DNA of 64,000 nucleotides from Carposina sasakii (lineage: Eukaryota > Arthropoda > Insecta > Lepidoptera > Carposinidae). Location of the stretch: positions 12,338,001-12,402,000 of the forward strand of contig CP053148.1 of NCBI GenBank assembly GCA_014607495.2. The letters are read 5' to 3'. Under the pieces are notes generated by a model, which saw only the letters and a program-made list of their open reading frames with translations, made no database searches and was not told the origin of the DNA. The position numbers and the translations under genes were made by a program. This document shows positions 1-12,500 of the stretch, one piece after another. The number at the start of each line of letters is the position of its first letter. The stretch's first letter is position 1.

Positions 1-219
1 ACACCGTTAGATTTTATATGTGCGATGAGTAAAGGTAAAGTAATGAAGCTCGTGCTTGTCTTACTGTCCTTTATTCTGTAATTAATTTGCTTAGTTAATC
101 GGCGGTTGATTAATATATTAATCTATGCTACAACACTTTTCATTTTATACATACATATAAAATGCTTTGGTCTGAATGACTCGGAAATCAGTTAAAACCG
201 CTGATCTTAGAGACCTGTA

Positions 220-333
220 GGATAAGCACGAACCTTTTTACGCGGCGTAACGCTAGCGACTCGCTAGCAAAATGTATGGGAATTGACAGTTTGACGCTAG
301 CATTACGGACTATCGAGAGGTTCATGCTTACCC
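220..333. repeat. Foldback MITE, TAAGCACGAACC family
   Basis: The left end GGATAAGCACGAACC is inverted at the right end as GGTTCATGCTTACCC, with an inner inverted pair AACGCTAGCG / CGCTAGCATT. A second copy with the same termini lies at about 47196-47288, and a half copy ends near 24853. The structure is that of a small non-autonomous foldback transposon with no coding capacity. Confidence 0.65.
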
Positions 334-980
334 CTCTGAAACTCGGAGAATGTGTTCTTACTTTAGAAGGTGTTTCTCAAAATTCCCACTTGAAGTGGTT
401 TCACATGGATTATTAAGTTTACGCGGACCAAGTCGTGGGCCTCCATTAGTTTACGTATATGGTGCTGAGAGTTAAGCCCACTAGCACCAAGTGCCTTAAA
501 GATATATACATTACTAATTTCATGACAAACTTATAGTGGAGAAAGGCAGGTTTTTTCGGCAGGCGGCCGATCTTTACTGCTGTGAAATTCGTGTTGCACG
601 TTTCACAGTAAATATATTACGGTGCGCGCGGGGAAGGAGGTAAAGTGCGTTTCACCGCATAGTTCCAATAGAAGATGGCGCTATTTACTATGTGTATGAC
701 CACATTTTCTGTTTACTGCATACAAAAAAAATAGTTTCGAAATAGGAACTATTCTATAAAGCGGCCAATACGAGCAAGGTAGACTGCGCATTACAGACGC
801 AACTTCACAGCTGCAAAGAACGATTGCAACTACATTGTACAGTCGTAAAAAAGATGTCTAACGAATCATTGGGCGTTTTCCATTAGACGACACGGCCCCC
901 ATACTAGACGAAATGTCGTGGTCGTGTCATCTAGTGGAAAAAACACCCTATTACCTACCTATTGCCGCCCCCTCATTACC

Positions 981-1103
981 TAATTCGCAATAGCAATACC
1001 GAAGCAGCGCGATCGCGATAATTGAGTGTGTGTGTGCTTGGGCGAGGTGCACACACTCGAGATTATCGCAATCGCGCGACTTCGGCTTTGCTATTGCAAA
1101 TTA
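981..1103. repeat. Foldback MITE with 45-bp arms
   Basis: The arms are imperfect inverted repeats: the left arm begins TAATTCGCAATAGCAATACC, and the right arm ends with its near complement CTATTGCAAATTA. The centre is a short GTGTGTGTGTG stretch. There is no coding potential. Confidence 0.65.
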
Positions 1104-2049
1104 CGTAACTTGGCCGGGGCCGGTTTCTCGAACGGTGATCTACTGTCCGTCAACTTGACTGTTACACTGTGGCTTTGACACATTGTTATCGTTGATTAAC
1201 TAGCCTTGCAAAAACCGCCGGTTTTTAGGCAATCATCATCATGCGTTGAACTAGGGCGTTATATCTTTACTCATTTCATGAGAAACTTATAGTGGAGAAA
1301 GGTAGGTTTTTTAAAGTATAGATATTCGAAATATAGCCCGAATCAGTCAAATTCTAGTAAAACCTTTTAGATTGTGTTGTTAACACAAAAACCTTAGGGC
1401 CGATGTCCCAATGGTCCGAGAGGTCTATCTGAAGGATTAAGTTGATGCTGTCTCTACGAGTATCTTGAACAAGGGAAAGACAGCATGAAAATTCACCACT
1501 TAACAACTATTTTCCCTTACTAGAATAACTAGTAATAAAGCTATCTATCACACTTTAGGCACAGGATAAACCTGTGTGGGAAGACCTTTGCCCACGAGTG
1601 GGATTATGCTGTATAATACTTATCTGATGAATTATCGTGAATGCCTTCTTAAATCTAAGAACTATACATTTTCTTATGTTCTTTCTTCTTCTATTTTATC
1701 TAACCGTAAGCAGGGCAATAAAGGGTTATCCATTTTGTATTTACTCTTGCGACTGGTCGGAAATGTCTTGATCTTCTTTTTCTACAATCGTTTCTATTCT
1801 TCGTCCTTTTAACATAATCTCGGTTATTCTGAAAAAAAAGTACTTTGTTGATTGTAACAGTTTCACTTGTATTTTCCATTTTTATACACCAATCTCTACT
1901 TTACATCATGTAGCAGAAGGGTATGTTTAGAGAAATGCTATAAAAGTAGTCCAACTACAAAGAACCTGTCCACGAGTCTCGATATCAAATGTCTATTTTT
2001 TCCATTAGATACTATTTTCTATTCATAATATTCCTTCTTCTAAAATATA

Positions 2050-2268
2050 TGAGCTGCATGCATCTCCTTCCGTGCATATAGTAAGAGTCGACCAAGGAAC
2101 TCAGGGGCGTTCTTTTAAGCGACGAGCTAGCAACTTATCATTGATCTTTTACATCCGGCCCTGCTGTGCTTAACAGTTGTGGGGTGTCCACAGACTTATT
2201 ATAGGATCTTTATCGTGATCGTGCCGTTCTGGTCACCCCATTTTAGAAACACTACCGTGTGAATATCT
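2050..2268 (-). repeat. Interspersed repeat 'ACATGCACGGA' family, copy 1
   Basis: This is one of eight copies in the window of a roughly 200-bp family. Its consensus reads GGTAGCCAGAACTGCAGGAT at one end and CTTACGACATGCACGGA at the other, with the conserved middle GCTAGCTTATCGCCTGAG. Here it is in reverse orientation and somewhat diverged. It has no ORF and no RNA polymerase III box that I can see. The family is non-autonomous, but its class is not clear from sequence alone. Confidence 0.7.
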
Positions 2269-2472
2269 TGTTAATATTATAAACGCGAAAGTTTGTGAGT
2301 ATGGAAGGATATATGGATGGATGTTTGTTACTCTTTCACGTAAAAACGGCTGAAGCGATTTTAATGAAATTTGGTATGGAGTTAGCCGACACTCTGGATT
2401 AACACATAGACTACTTTTTATCCCGGGAAAATATTTATGTCCCGGATAATTTCGACATTTTGTTTTTTCTGC
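2265..2472 (-). repeat. Interspersed repeat 'CGCGACTTCGTCCGCG' family, copy 1
   Basis: This reverse-orientation copy keeps the family's 3' half: ATAAACGCGAAAGTTTGTGA, then GTTACTCTTTCACGTAAAAA, then TATCCCGGGAAAATA. The proximal GC-rich end is missing. Sister copies lie near 13010, 23100, 27064, 32908 and 46735. I recognise this family as very common in Lepidoptera. Short frames across it are not genes. Confidence 0.7.
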
Positions 2473-2639
2473 TTCCATTGGTGTATGGAAAAACCTAAAC
2501 TCAGAGATACTTATTTTCCGCACAGTTCTCCCTAGTCGGCTACTTTAACATTTCGTAACATACCCCTTCTATTAGATCCTGTATGTAAAATCAGATTTTA
2601 CACACTTCATAATGGGCAAAGATAGCCACTGATTGAATG

Positions 2640-2815
2640 CCTACGGAAACCGGGGTAGGGAAAGACCCAGGAGAAGATGGAGAGACGATCCGGATAAGTT
2701 TCTGCCAGAGTGGGCCACTAAAGCGGGAACAAGACAAGTGTGGGCTCAATCGGGGAAGCCTTTGCCCAGCAGTGGGCCACGGTATAGGCTATTAAAAAGA
2801 AAATAAAAAACCCAC
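2640..2815 (+). mobile_element. RTE-type LINE, 3' end fragment
   Basis: Plus-strand translation gives the C-terminal hallmark of lepidopteran RTE polyproteins: GRPRRRWRDD, then a tryptophan-rich stretch, then GEAF-like sequence ending at the IGPRY-type terminus. The nucleotide string GCCTTTGCCCAGCAGTGG near 2759 is the 3'-terminal block typical of these elements. It is 5' truncated and followed by an A-rich tail (AAAAAGAAAATAAAAAA). Confidence 0.7.
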
Positions 2816-3300
2816 TTCACTATATCTTTAGCGATATCGATAAGTAAGAGGTTATGGAATGAGCTTATAAGCCATTTATCTTGATTTTATCATCTTGAAC
2901 ATGACCTCGATATATTTATGAAGATCTGGTTGTATTATTTGCAATGAGATCGTTAGATAATTATACGGTAAGCAGTGTGATCGATGTTGACTGCCTGTTG
3001 TATTGTATGCACGACGATTTAAGGGACTGTGCTGATATTTGAAGCTTATGAGAATAAAATAAAGGAAAGACTTTTAAAAAGTAACAGAAAAAGGTGTTTC
3101 CAGAACCAAACTGGCGTAAGCTTAAAAATTATTTTGTGTGCCAAAAACACTGCTATTCTTAATAATAACACTAAAATGGGTTATGTCTGTCCCTCCACTC
3201 TCGACTTGAAGACCGCAAGATTATATTCATGGGGAACAGGGATTCAGGCAGGGAGTTCCACAGCTTCGCCGTTCGCAATGTGAATGTAGAAGCAAAACGC

Positions 3301-3310
3301 TTTATTTATT
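3301..3310 (-). promoter_or_regulatory. Candidate polyadenylation signal of the SLC46-like gene
   Basis: The minus strand reads AATAAATAAA about 72-80 bases beyond the in-frame TAA of exon 8. Two overlapping AATAAA hexamers are present. The same string exists in the duplicated copy at about 4189-4198. Confidence 0.5.
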
Positions 3311-3381
3311 TTTAAAATTATTAGCTAATGAATAAGTGTGGCGGTCAGAATCGACCACAGTAGGTAATTTAAATGTAAAAC

Positions 3382-3545
3382 TTACAGTGTCAATGTGAAC
3401 ACAACCGCTTGAGTTCCGAACGTAACGTAAAAAATTGCGTTAATGTAATCTGTATCCACGGTGGCCCGGTATACTTGTGAGTATAGGATTGAAGCGAACA
3501 TTGCCACTGCGTTCTCCATAACTGAGAGAAACGCGTACGCCACTC
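3382..3545 (-). CDS. SLC46-like gene, exon 8 (TM11-TM12, stop)
   Basis: The acceptor TTCCACAG leads in phase into GVAYAFLSVMENAVAMFASI, then LYSQVYRATVDTDYINAIFY and VTFGTQAVVFTLTL. This is the family pattern GxVFSL..xxNAxP....YSQVYxAT. The next codon is TAA (3384-3382), with AATAAATAAA about 75 bases further on, so it is annotated as terminal. The bases CTGTAAGT at the stop are also a perfect splice donor (exon would end at 3386), so a further exon beyond the window edge is possible. A disrupted second copy lies at 4176-4515. Confidence 0.82.
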
Positions 3546-6500
3546 CTGTGGAATAAACACGAGATAATAAGCAATGTTCTGAACTTTTAGCAAACTAAAG
3601 GACCTCGCAGGAAATTTACAAAATAGTTATGCCAGGAATTCTGATAGGTTTCTGTAATCTACACCAATATATGCCATAGTGTCCTGGGATTGATTCGCTG
3701 CGATCATCGCATTCTTTATCATGAATATAGAAACAATATGATGAACCTTCTAGATAATACAACGCAAAATAAATGCACATAATCCGCTAATGAATATAAT
3801 CCGCTGCGAAATACGAGTCGCGAAACAGCTAGATGAATTCTGCAGATCAAAACCGCCAGGGGAAAGATAAAATATGGATGGTGTTCCGCTTTCTCTATAT
3901 ACGGACAAAACACGGCAAAATTACCGTGAATCCGCTGTTATATAGTTTCGAAGCGGAGATGTGCTACGGCGTAAACAATCTAACACATGACAAAACAGGC
4001 GAACGGAACTTGGTGAAATTCGGTGTACGGATAGCTGAAGATCCAGCAACTTTCTACCCCATCGAACTCGCAAACTTGTTTACCTAAAGATTTTTTGTGC
4101 GATCATCATTTACAGCCCTGAGAAGTCCACTGTTGGACATGCCTCCCCCAACAACCTCCACTACCGGTCGGAAGCAGAAGCAAAACGCTTTATTTATTTT
4201 TAAAATTATTAGCTAATGAATAAGTGTGGCGGTCAGAATCGACCACAGTAGGTAATTTAAATGTAAAACTTACAGTGTCAATGTGAACACAACCGCTTGA
4301 GTTCCGAACGTAACGTAAAATATTGCGTTAATGTAATCTGTATCCAGGAGTGGGCGGCACATGGACGTTCGCATGATCTTCGTCTTGTCCATGTTACTCA
4401 GGCCCACCTGTGGGAGACTCGATGAGGCCAGGATTGTGCTTGAAGCGAACATTGCCACTGCGTTCTCATTCGAGAATAACTGAGAGAAATGCGTACGCCA
4501 CTCCTGTGCTGTATAAACACTTCAGCACTTCGAAACGATAATTCGATATATGGTCAATATGGCACCGTTGGAGAACCGCAACACTGCCCATGTTCGATGA
4601 ATCAAAGGCCTTTCATAGCAAACTAAATTGCTCTTCCGTTTTTTGTATAATCTGCCGTAGCGTGTGGATATGATCTATGGTACTAAACCCTTTTCGGAAA
4701 CCGGCTTGTTCGGGAGGCTGGAAGTACAAACCTGCGAGCAAACGATTCGTGATTACCCTCGAAAACAACTTTAGACATGGCTCAGAAGCGAGATGGGTCT
4801 ATAGTTCTTCAGAAGGCTTTTCGCCTTTTTTAAAGAACAGCACCACCACATCCATGCTTCCGGGTACCCCTTCGAGCAGGACGGAATTGAAGAGCCTTTG
4901 GAGGACCTTCAGTACCGGAGTTCCACCCGCCTTAGAAGCTCTGTTGTATCCATCGTCGCCCGGCCAGTTGTTTAAGGGCAGTCCTAATCTGTACAGGCTG
5001 ATATCCGGGATGTCTTCAGTATAGTGTCGGGTGAGCTTGGCTCTGGGCTTTGATCATAGCGCATTCTTTATCATGAATATACTGCCGTCCTCTGTCTTCA
5101 AACTGGCTCTGCCCAATAGATAATTCTTCGCGAACACTTTAGAGCCTTGGTTTCGCTCTATTGTCTCCTTAATGCACGAGTATTAAAGCTGCGGATGTCG
5201 TGTCGCAGAGCTTGGAAACGTCTATAGCTGCCGAATGCTTCAGCGTCATCAGAGGACTGCAGAGACATCCGCTTTCCGCATGAGGTTGAGGGTATGACCA
5301 CTTAGTTTCTGGGGTCTATTTCTACGGTTAGGTCTAAAGAATTTAGACCCCACCGTGTGGACAGTTTCTACCAGCCGTTATTTATATCGTCCACGCATGC
5401 AATCCTCTAGGCAACAAAGCGGTTTGTAGCTCGAGTTGAAGCTTCGGGGTTTTGAATGTGCACGGAGAGGGTCGGAGTGTAGACTTCACTAGTCGTGATC
5501 TCTCCCGTTTGACATTAATATTCAATGTGCCTCGAACCATTCGGTGATCCACCGGTTTTCACCCTGTTGATCACTGAGACATATTGAAATCCGTCTATCG
5601 GTGGTCAATATGAAGTCTATCTGTTCCGCGTGTGCTTGTTGGGATGGAGCCAGGTCCATTTCTATAGGCGGCTTCTTGAAGAAGGAGTTACATAAAGGTC
5701 CCTCCATCTCTAGAAAATCGGCCAGCCTCTGGCCCCTGGGGTTCCTGTCGCCGGATCCAAATTGTCCCACTTTCAACTCATTCTCAAAATCACCGTGAAT
5801 CTCGCTGGATTATATAGATTTCGAAGCTGAGAGTATGTGCTACGGCGTAAACAATCTAACACATGACAAAACAGGCGAACGGAACTTGGCTCATGAGCTT
5901 TGTGTCCTCCCTCAGCGTGCGCGCATTGTACGTCACCAGCGGCTTATGTCCATTTTCGAAGATAGTCGTCGCAGTTGAACCCGCCCGGGATCTTAGCACC
6001 CCTGGCTCCGGCACTTGACCGGCGCCTGTCGGACACGCCAGTTCGCCTCCGGAGCCGCCGGGCACTTGGGGCCTTCTAGATTACTACTCATGGTTTGGAC
6101 TAACCCGCCACGCTGGTCCATGCGTGTTGGCGGGTCGCCAAGCCTCGTTCTTGTTCTGCAGGGTTGAGGATGGCTTGGGTCCCGTTAGAAGTTAATGGGA
6201 CCCCATACACCCCGTACTTTTGTGCGATAAAGAACATAAAATAAAGTAAAAATAAGCTACCTTTTTCATTAGCGGGCAGTATTTTAGACGTCATCGACCT
6301 TATGACAGGAGCTACGCACGGACCAAGGGCGGCGGCGGTCCCTCCCAAGTACATAATATTACCGGACGTCGCATGGGCGTAAATAAAATGCCCGGTCATA
6401 TGTGATGCGGCTCCAAGCATTATTATTACCTTTAACAAAAAAAACAAACATTTCATCATCGCTACATATTATAAAAGTCGCTTCCCGCTGTCTGTCTGCC

Positions 6501-9500
6501 CTTATGTATGCTTAGATCTAGCTACAGATTTTGATGCGGTTTTTTAAAATAGATAGAGTAATTCAAGTCGTGGGCGGCCAGTAGTTAATCATAAAAAAGT
6601 ATATACCTTTGAAATAAGGCCTTGCTTAGGTTTTGTGTAACTAAGCAATGGTACATAAAAATAAATGAACGTCCATGACTTCGCATCAGCATATTGCAAT
6701 CCAATGCTCCTTCAGGGCACGCCACAAGGCACTGTCAAGTTTTTGCCCATAGTCACCACGCTGGGCAGGCGGGTCGGTAACCGCAGTGTGATTTTCGGAT
6801 TATGTTGTAAACATGGGAGGCACTGCTTTCCACCTACCGAAAACCTTTAATCACCACATGGGTTGGTGCTACTCTACTCTATCGACACAACACGGCAAAT
6901 AATATTAATCATACATGAATATTTGCTCATTTATGGGATTCGAACCCACGACCATTGGCTCATCTGAAAGCGCAAATAATACGTGATATTTTACAGTTTG
7001 TTACCGTATCTTTCCATTTAAATACTTTCGTCATTAGCGGGATGCCAAACAGCATGCATAATACATACGCAGAGCTCAGGTATGTTCTAAAGTTACTAAA
7101 GTTGGTCTGGTCCCATTGTAATACTGCTGTAGTGTAGTAGAACATAAACGTCCGCTCATCTGAAATTTGCCAACGATTTTAATAACCCACAAACAAACAG
7201 ACAAGTTGGTATTGTATGCGATTTATCTATCTATCTATCTATCCAGCCTCGTACACCCACTGCTGAGTATATGTGATATTGTTGTAAAAATATGTTAACC
7301 GTGAGAAAAGGTATCTTAATTAAATACTTTTTTAAGTTATTTATATTATGTACAGTCTCACTAAATGAACGGAAATTAACGTCATGTCTAGAATTTATGC
7401 AAAAGAAGTCACGGGCGTTCACCAGTCAGCCATACATAAAATTGCTTAACGTTATGTACCTAAACGCTTAGTGAACGTTAACAGAGGAACATAGTAATCA
7501 TCTTGTATCACCAAATCGTTTTAAATTGGCCCGTTTAAACTTGTTTAATACTTTGATTGAATGAAAACAATTGCTTCTTACATCATTGTTTGTTCTGGCA
7601 TAATTAAAGTGCGTAGGTCAACCATAATATTATTTATTATGTAGGTATAAGAATAAGGCCGAAGACTAGACCGAAGAAGAAGGTATTATATGCGTGTGAA
7701 ATTATGGCTATCACGCCTGTGTTTTCCATGTGGAGTACCAGAACTGCACGATCATAAAGGAGATCACACAGCCACGTTTAACATAGCGGGGACAGATGTA
7801 AATGATCGATCAGTGACAAGTTGCTAGCTCAACGCCTGAGAAAATGACCGAGTTCCTTAGCCGACTCTTACGACATGCACGGAAAGAGATGGAGCTCTAC
7901 TGATATGGTTTAGTGTAGCCCCGCATCAGCATAGAATAGAGAATAAAAATAAACATATTCCCATCTATTGTTTTGTAATATTAACTATTGCGCCCGCGAT
8001 TTCACACGCGTAAAGGTTTAGAATATCCCCTTTGCTCGCCGTACGCTGCGGAGTCTAATGTATTCAGCAGACTAAATGCTTTCATCATTATCGTGATCGG
8101 CCTATTACGCACTCGTTATCCGCTACAATATAAATCTAGAGTACAATACGAACCTACACGTCATCTCCATCAGTCGGTAACTGTACCTACAGATCAGCAG
8201 GTACTACTAATCTCTGCGTATAGGTATTCATCATTCACACGCAACAAAGTCATCCCCGTGACTATTGCTATCGGACATTCATTTCATTTAATTGATGACA
8301 ATTATTTTTCGGACACCTATCTGTGCTTAGAAAGAAAAATGGATCGGCACGGTAGGCATATACTCGTAGGTATCCGCTACATTATAAAAAAAAGTTAAAA
8401 TGATCTACGATTTAGTTAAATGTCGATACGATATAAACAATATCAATTAACACTACGCACACAAAGCATACGAATTATTTACCTAGACGTCTGCATGAAT
8501 GTTAGACGTAGCATCGAGTGAGCATAAACACTATACACAACCAGATCAATCCAAGTTTTACTTCAGTCGGTAACTACAGTACCTACAGATTCTCAGAATA
8601 TACTCTTAAGTATAAACCGTAGGCTTATCATATGAATTCAATGTTAATACTACTAATTTCATCAAAGGTTTTACAGATAGCAGCACACAAGTCACAAAGC
8701 CCTACATACTATACATTATTGCAGGTAATACGATCATAAGCCAAGGGGTAGTTTCCAGAACAGTACAACTTGTGGAAGCTTTCATCATCTTGATTGAATA
8801 AGTACACTACATAAAATATATCGTAGTTCAATCATACCATCAGATGTTGATTCAAGTTTAGTCAATAGATTGACCCACTGTCCTAATGAGTATCATCATA
8901 GCATTAATGTTCACTACCTAGTAGGCTACGTATACGAGACAAGTATTTTATAGCAAAATTCGTAACAACATTCATTTCGATATATTTCAAAATTGAATAA
9001 CAAAAAAGCAATTCATGTGACTTCGCACAACTAATATTATAAATGCAAAAGAATGTTTGTTACCTCTTCCGGCTTTATTTACTCCACAAATGTTCTTGTA
9101 ATTTTCAATACATACTTACTATTAGTTGGGAGTTCGGAGAATGAGATAGGCTGCCTACATTCCGTAGTCTACGTGAACGAATATGCGGGTAACTGCTAGT
9201 AAGTTATGACTGCCAAGTCACATCAAAAACTGTTCAGAAGTATTTGCGTAAAGGAATAACCGACATCATAACATTAATTCTCGCCAATTATTCGAATTTG
9301 TAAAAGTAGGATTGTAGGAATAACGACATTTATTTCGGACACAGCAAAAAAAACATGCAAATCCGCCATACATTTTCACAGAAAAACAAGGTTAAACAGA
9401 CAACCACTCCAGCGTTATCATAGCCTAGCCCTAGATAACATTAGTCTGAGAATTACAACTAAAATTTTATCTACATCTACCTAGTTAGGTGCACTCTGCA

Positions 9501-12500
9501 AAAACTTTAGTTAGATAAGGGGATTTTGAGCCTGATAAAACTGATGGAACTCGGCTCGTACGATCTCTACAAATATTCTATGTATCCCTTTCGATTATGT
9601 CAAAACTGAGCGTTCGCGAGATAGCTGATAGTATCTATAAAAATTGCATTATGACATCAAGCTGCATGCTTGTCCTGCCTTTCATACCTATACAATTAGG
9701 GATAATATTATACTATGGTATTATAGAGTACTATACAATGGAATACTGGGTAGAGAATTGTGTGGTGCCGCTAGCAAACAAATATAGCAGAAAAGAAAAT
9801 AATTACCTCGTTGAAAAGTGTAAAACGCCATCGATATGAGCAGGAACCATAGAAAGAGGCGCGTATTATTCGGCCTTCTCTTCGTCAATGTGACCACAGT
9901 TTGTTTAATGTTCTTGAACTCAAAGAAATCGCGGACAGGGTTCGTTACCCCGGCCTCTTTCAGCGACTTCTGTTCGGGCCGCGTCTGCCATTTGAGGAAG
10001 AAAAGGCAGTGCAGCGTGGCCAGAGTCATTAACGTGGCATTTATAGTAAACATCAATGTGAAGGATCGGTTCACGACACTTCTGTATAGCCAGTCCCCTA
10101 AAATGTTACGATGTATTTGAAAAGAAAACTTTCACAGAAATATTAATTGGTCTAGATGTCGTCGCCATATCATTTTAATGGTCAGTTAGGTTATTATCAC
10201 TAAATTTATCAATTCAACATTATGATGTGCTCAAGCATTTTTTATTTCGTAATAATGGTTCATGATCCATTTCGTAATAATTTATCATTTGAACGATATG
10301 ACCAGCGACATAGGCAACTACATAGAATCATGTTTCTGTAAGTAAGGTTTCGAAAATAATATCGAATAATATAACGTTTGATTGTAATTAGGACCCAATC
10401 CTAACATTCTGTCCTAGTACATTTTCATAATTTAAATTTTAGAAGATAGATGCAAGTTGCACATGCAGAAGAGTCCTAAACTTTGCCTTACCCTTTACAT
10501 ATAGTATCGTCTCATAGGAAGACGTCACAAAATAGCAAAAGTAGATTTGACGGAACGCTTTCTTCACCTATCTGATGAAAAAAGATAGGTACCAAAAAAT
10601 TTGTTAGAAAGTAGACATTTTCGCCGTAAAAGTCATGGTCTCGATGTCAACGGATAGCATAGGGGGGTTATGCACATATTTATGTATGTATTTGAAACTG
10701 GATTTAATGTCAGCTTAATGGTTCCATTGTTTCCACGCCGCTTGCCGACGCTTCTGCGCTACTTCTAAATCCTAAGGGCCATAAACATTCAAATAATCAT
10801 ACCAAGAGCTACTCCAGTAGGCATGGAACTTAAGTATACTACGTCCAGTATACCAACCCTCAGGGTTCTGCTCTTGACCGACGTCACATCGGATATATAC
10901 GCGAAGCAAGCAGCGAAGATCGCCAGGTCTGCTCCTGTCAAGGCGCTAGGGAATGTTGCGGTAAATATTATGTATTCTAGTGGCCATGCTGAAAAATGAA
11001 TAGAACATTGATTAAGGGTATGGCTAATATTTTAAAATCCTTGAAGAAATAGTTTGAATTTAAAGGAACTTTCGAGTTATAGAGACAGTAGAGTCGATTC
11101 TGACACTTAAACGTAACATTATCTTAATCAGGTCTATCTCTCTCCGTTCTTAACATAAATGGCTGAGAGAAAAGGACAGGTAAGGCTAATTTTACGTTTA
11201 GGTTTAAGTGTGACTGCTGGAATTGATGTGTATCCGTAACTGTTGAGGTTCAATGGTTAGTTAAGCCAGTGCTTTCTAAGTCACTTCTCAGAATTGCTTA
11301 TTAATGTCATTGTGTTGTGGAATATGTAGGAATATTCATAAAGTTTATTGATTATTTGTTAAATACTCATTAGGATTAACCGAATGAACCTTTCTGAGTG
11401 TGACTGTAAGTAATCACTTTAAAGTAAAAATAAAATCTAAAATTACACATTTGTAAACACAAAACAATATTAAGAGTGAAATACATACATGTCAAGGTAT
11501 TAACTATTATCATAACTGAGAAATAAAGCTTCCCTAGGAGACCTCCTAGCAATATTATTTTTCTGCCCCTTTTATCACTGTAGGATCCAAGGAAAAAAGC
11601 CAATATTAGAGGTACTATGTGACTTGCTATGCCACTCCATTGTTGGAAAGCAGCTACCGTAACCTGTAATAATACAATGATTTCATATTTTACAGACATA
11701 TTTGTAAAATAATAATTGTCTTGTTCGTAATCAACACTAATCTGCCTGTATAAAAATGACACGATGATCGAAGATTACATAAAAGAAGGAGTAAAACTGA
11801 TTACATTACAATGTACACCTTGTAATGATACAATATGTAATAACTTGCTTGATACAACTTGTAACTTTATGGAATGGAATCAACTAAATCACACTAAATT
11901 TGTAATAATACATGTATGCTCGCCGGTCGGGGAGGTATTATTGTAATGTAGTGGTCATAATTGAATGTTGATACATTACATGCCAATGGTCCCGGTAAGG
12001 GAGCACCTTGATTGATTATCAACCACATGGGTAATATTGACAACATCACAGCCATATTATGTCCCATCCTTAAAATGTAATACTAGACCCTTGAATAATG
12101 TACATACCGTTACTTCTTGATATATATCAGGGTAATTGTTGATTTCATAGCATATTTCTTCACTGTACCCATGATTTACAGTGCAAGCTTTGAATATATA
12201 GAATGTTTGCTCAACTATACTTGTAATCATGAAAGCCATCATATAGAAAAACATGGGGGGCTCCACTGTGATATATTTGTACCATGGTTTTGGTTTAACC
12301 TGCAATTATTAACAATATACATATTAAGTTTCAGTAATAGTCATCTTTCCTGAAAAGATGTACGTACTATTCTGAGTTTCAAATCAAATTACTTTTTTTT
12401 TGCAACAGAAGTATAAAATATTCTAAAATTATTAATAAAGAAATGGAAAAAATTCCTCACCCGGGTGGGAATCGAACCCATGACCTCTGCATTCCGTGCC

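Larger units (their letters stand above)
1..2040. other. Intergenic repeat-rich sequence, no gene seen
   Basis: No reading frame here resembles a known protein. The stretch lies downstream of the transporter gene and holds two foldback elements (listed separately). It also holds a direct repeat: the block starting TTTCATGACAAACTTATAGT near 519 recurs with two or three changes near 1273. The GC-richer piece at about 541-660 resembles a piece at about 54507-54550. A fragment near 1420-1480 shares the GATGCTGTCTC core of the foldback family seen at 33241-33400. The longest open frame (1576-1812) starts at GTG and has no family resemblance. Confidence 0.6.

Noticed and set aside
3833..4087. 84-codon open frame MNSADQNRQGKD... 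as a small gene
   Set aside because: It spans a patchwork of duplicated segments. Its second half recurs at about 5790-5888 with frame-breaking changes, so it is chance open sequence in repeat debris.
4677..5024. 115-codon plus-strand frame as a gene
   Set aside because: The opposite strand reads as RTE reverse transcriptase (LFFKKGE, RPISLLSHV). The plus frame is its shadow.
7988..8398. 136-codon open frame as a possible gene
   Set aside because: It starts with TTG and opens with a degenerate CCCGCGATTTCACACGCG repeat piece. It has no family resemblance or splice context, and lies inside a transporter intron on the opposite strand.
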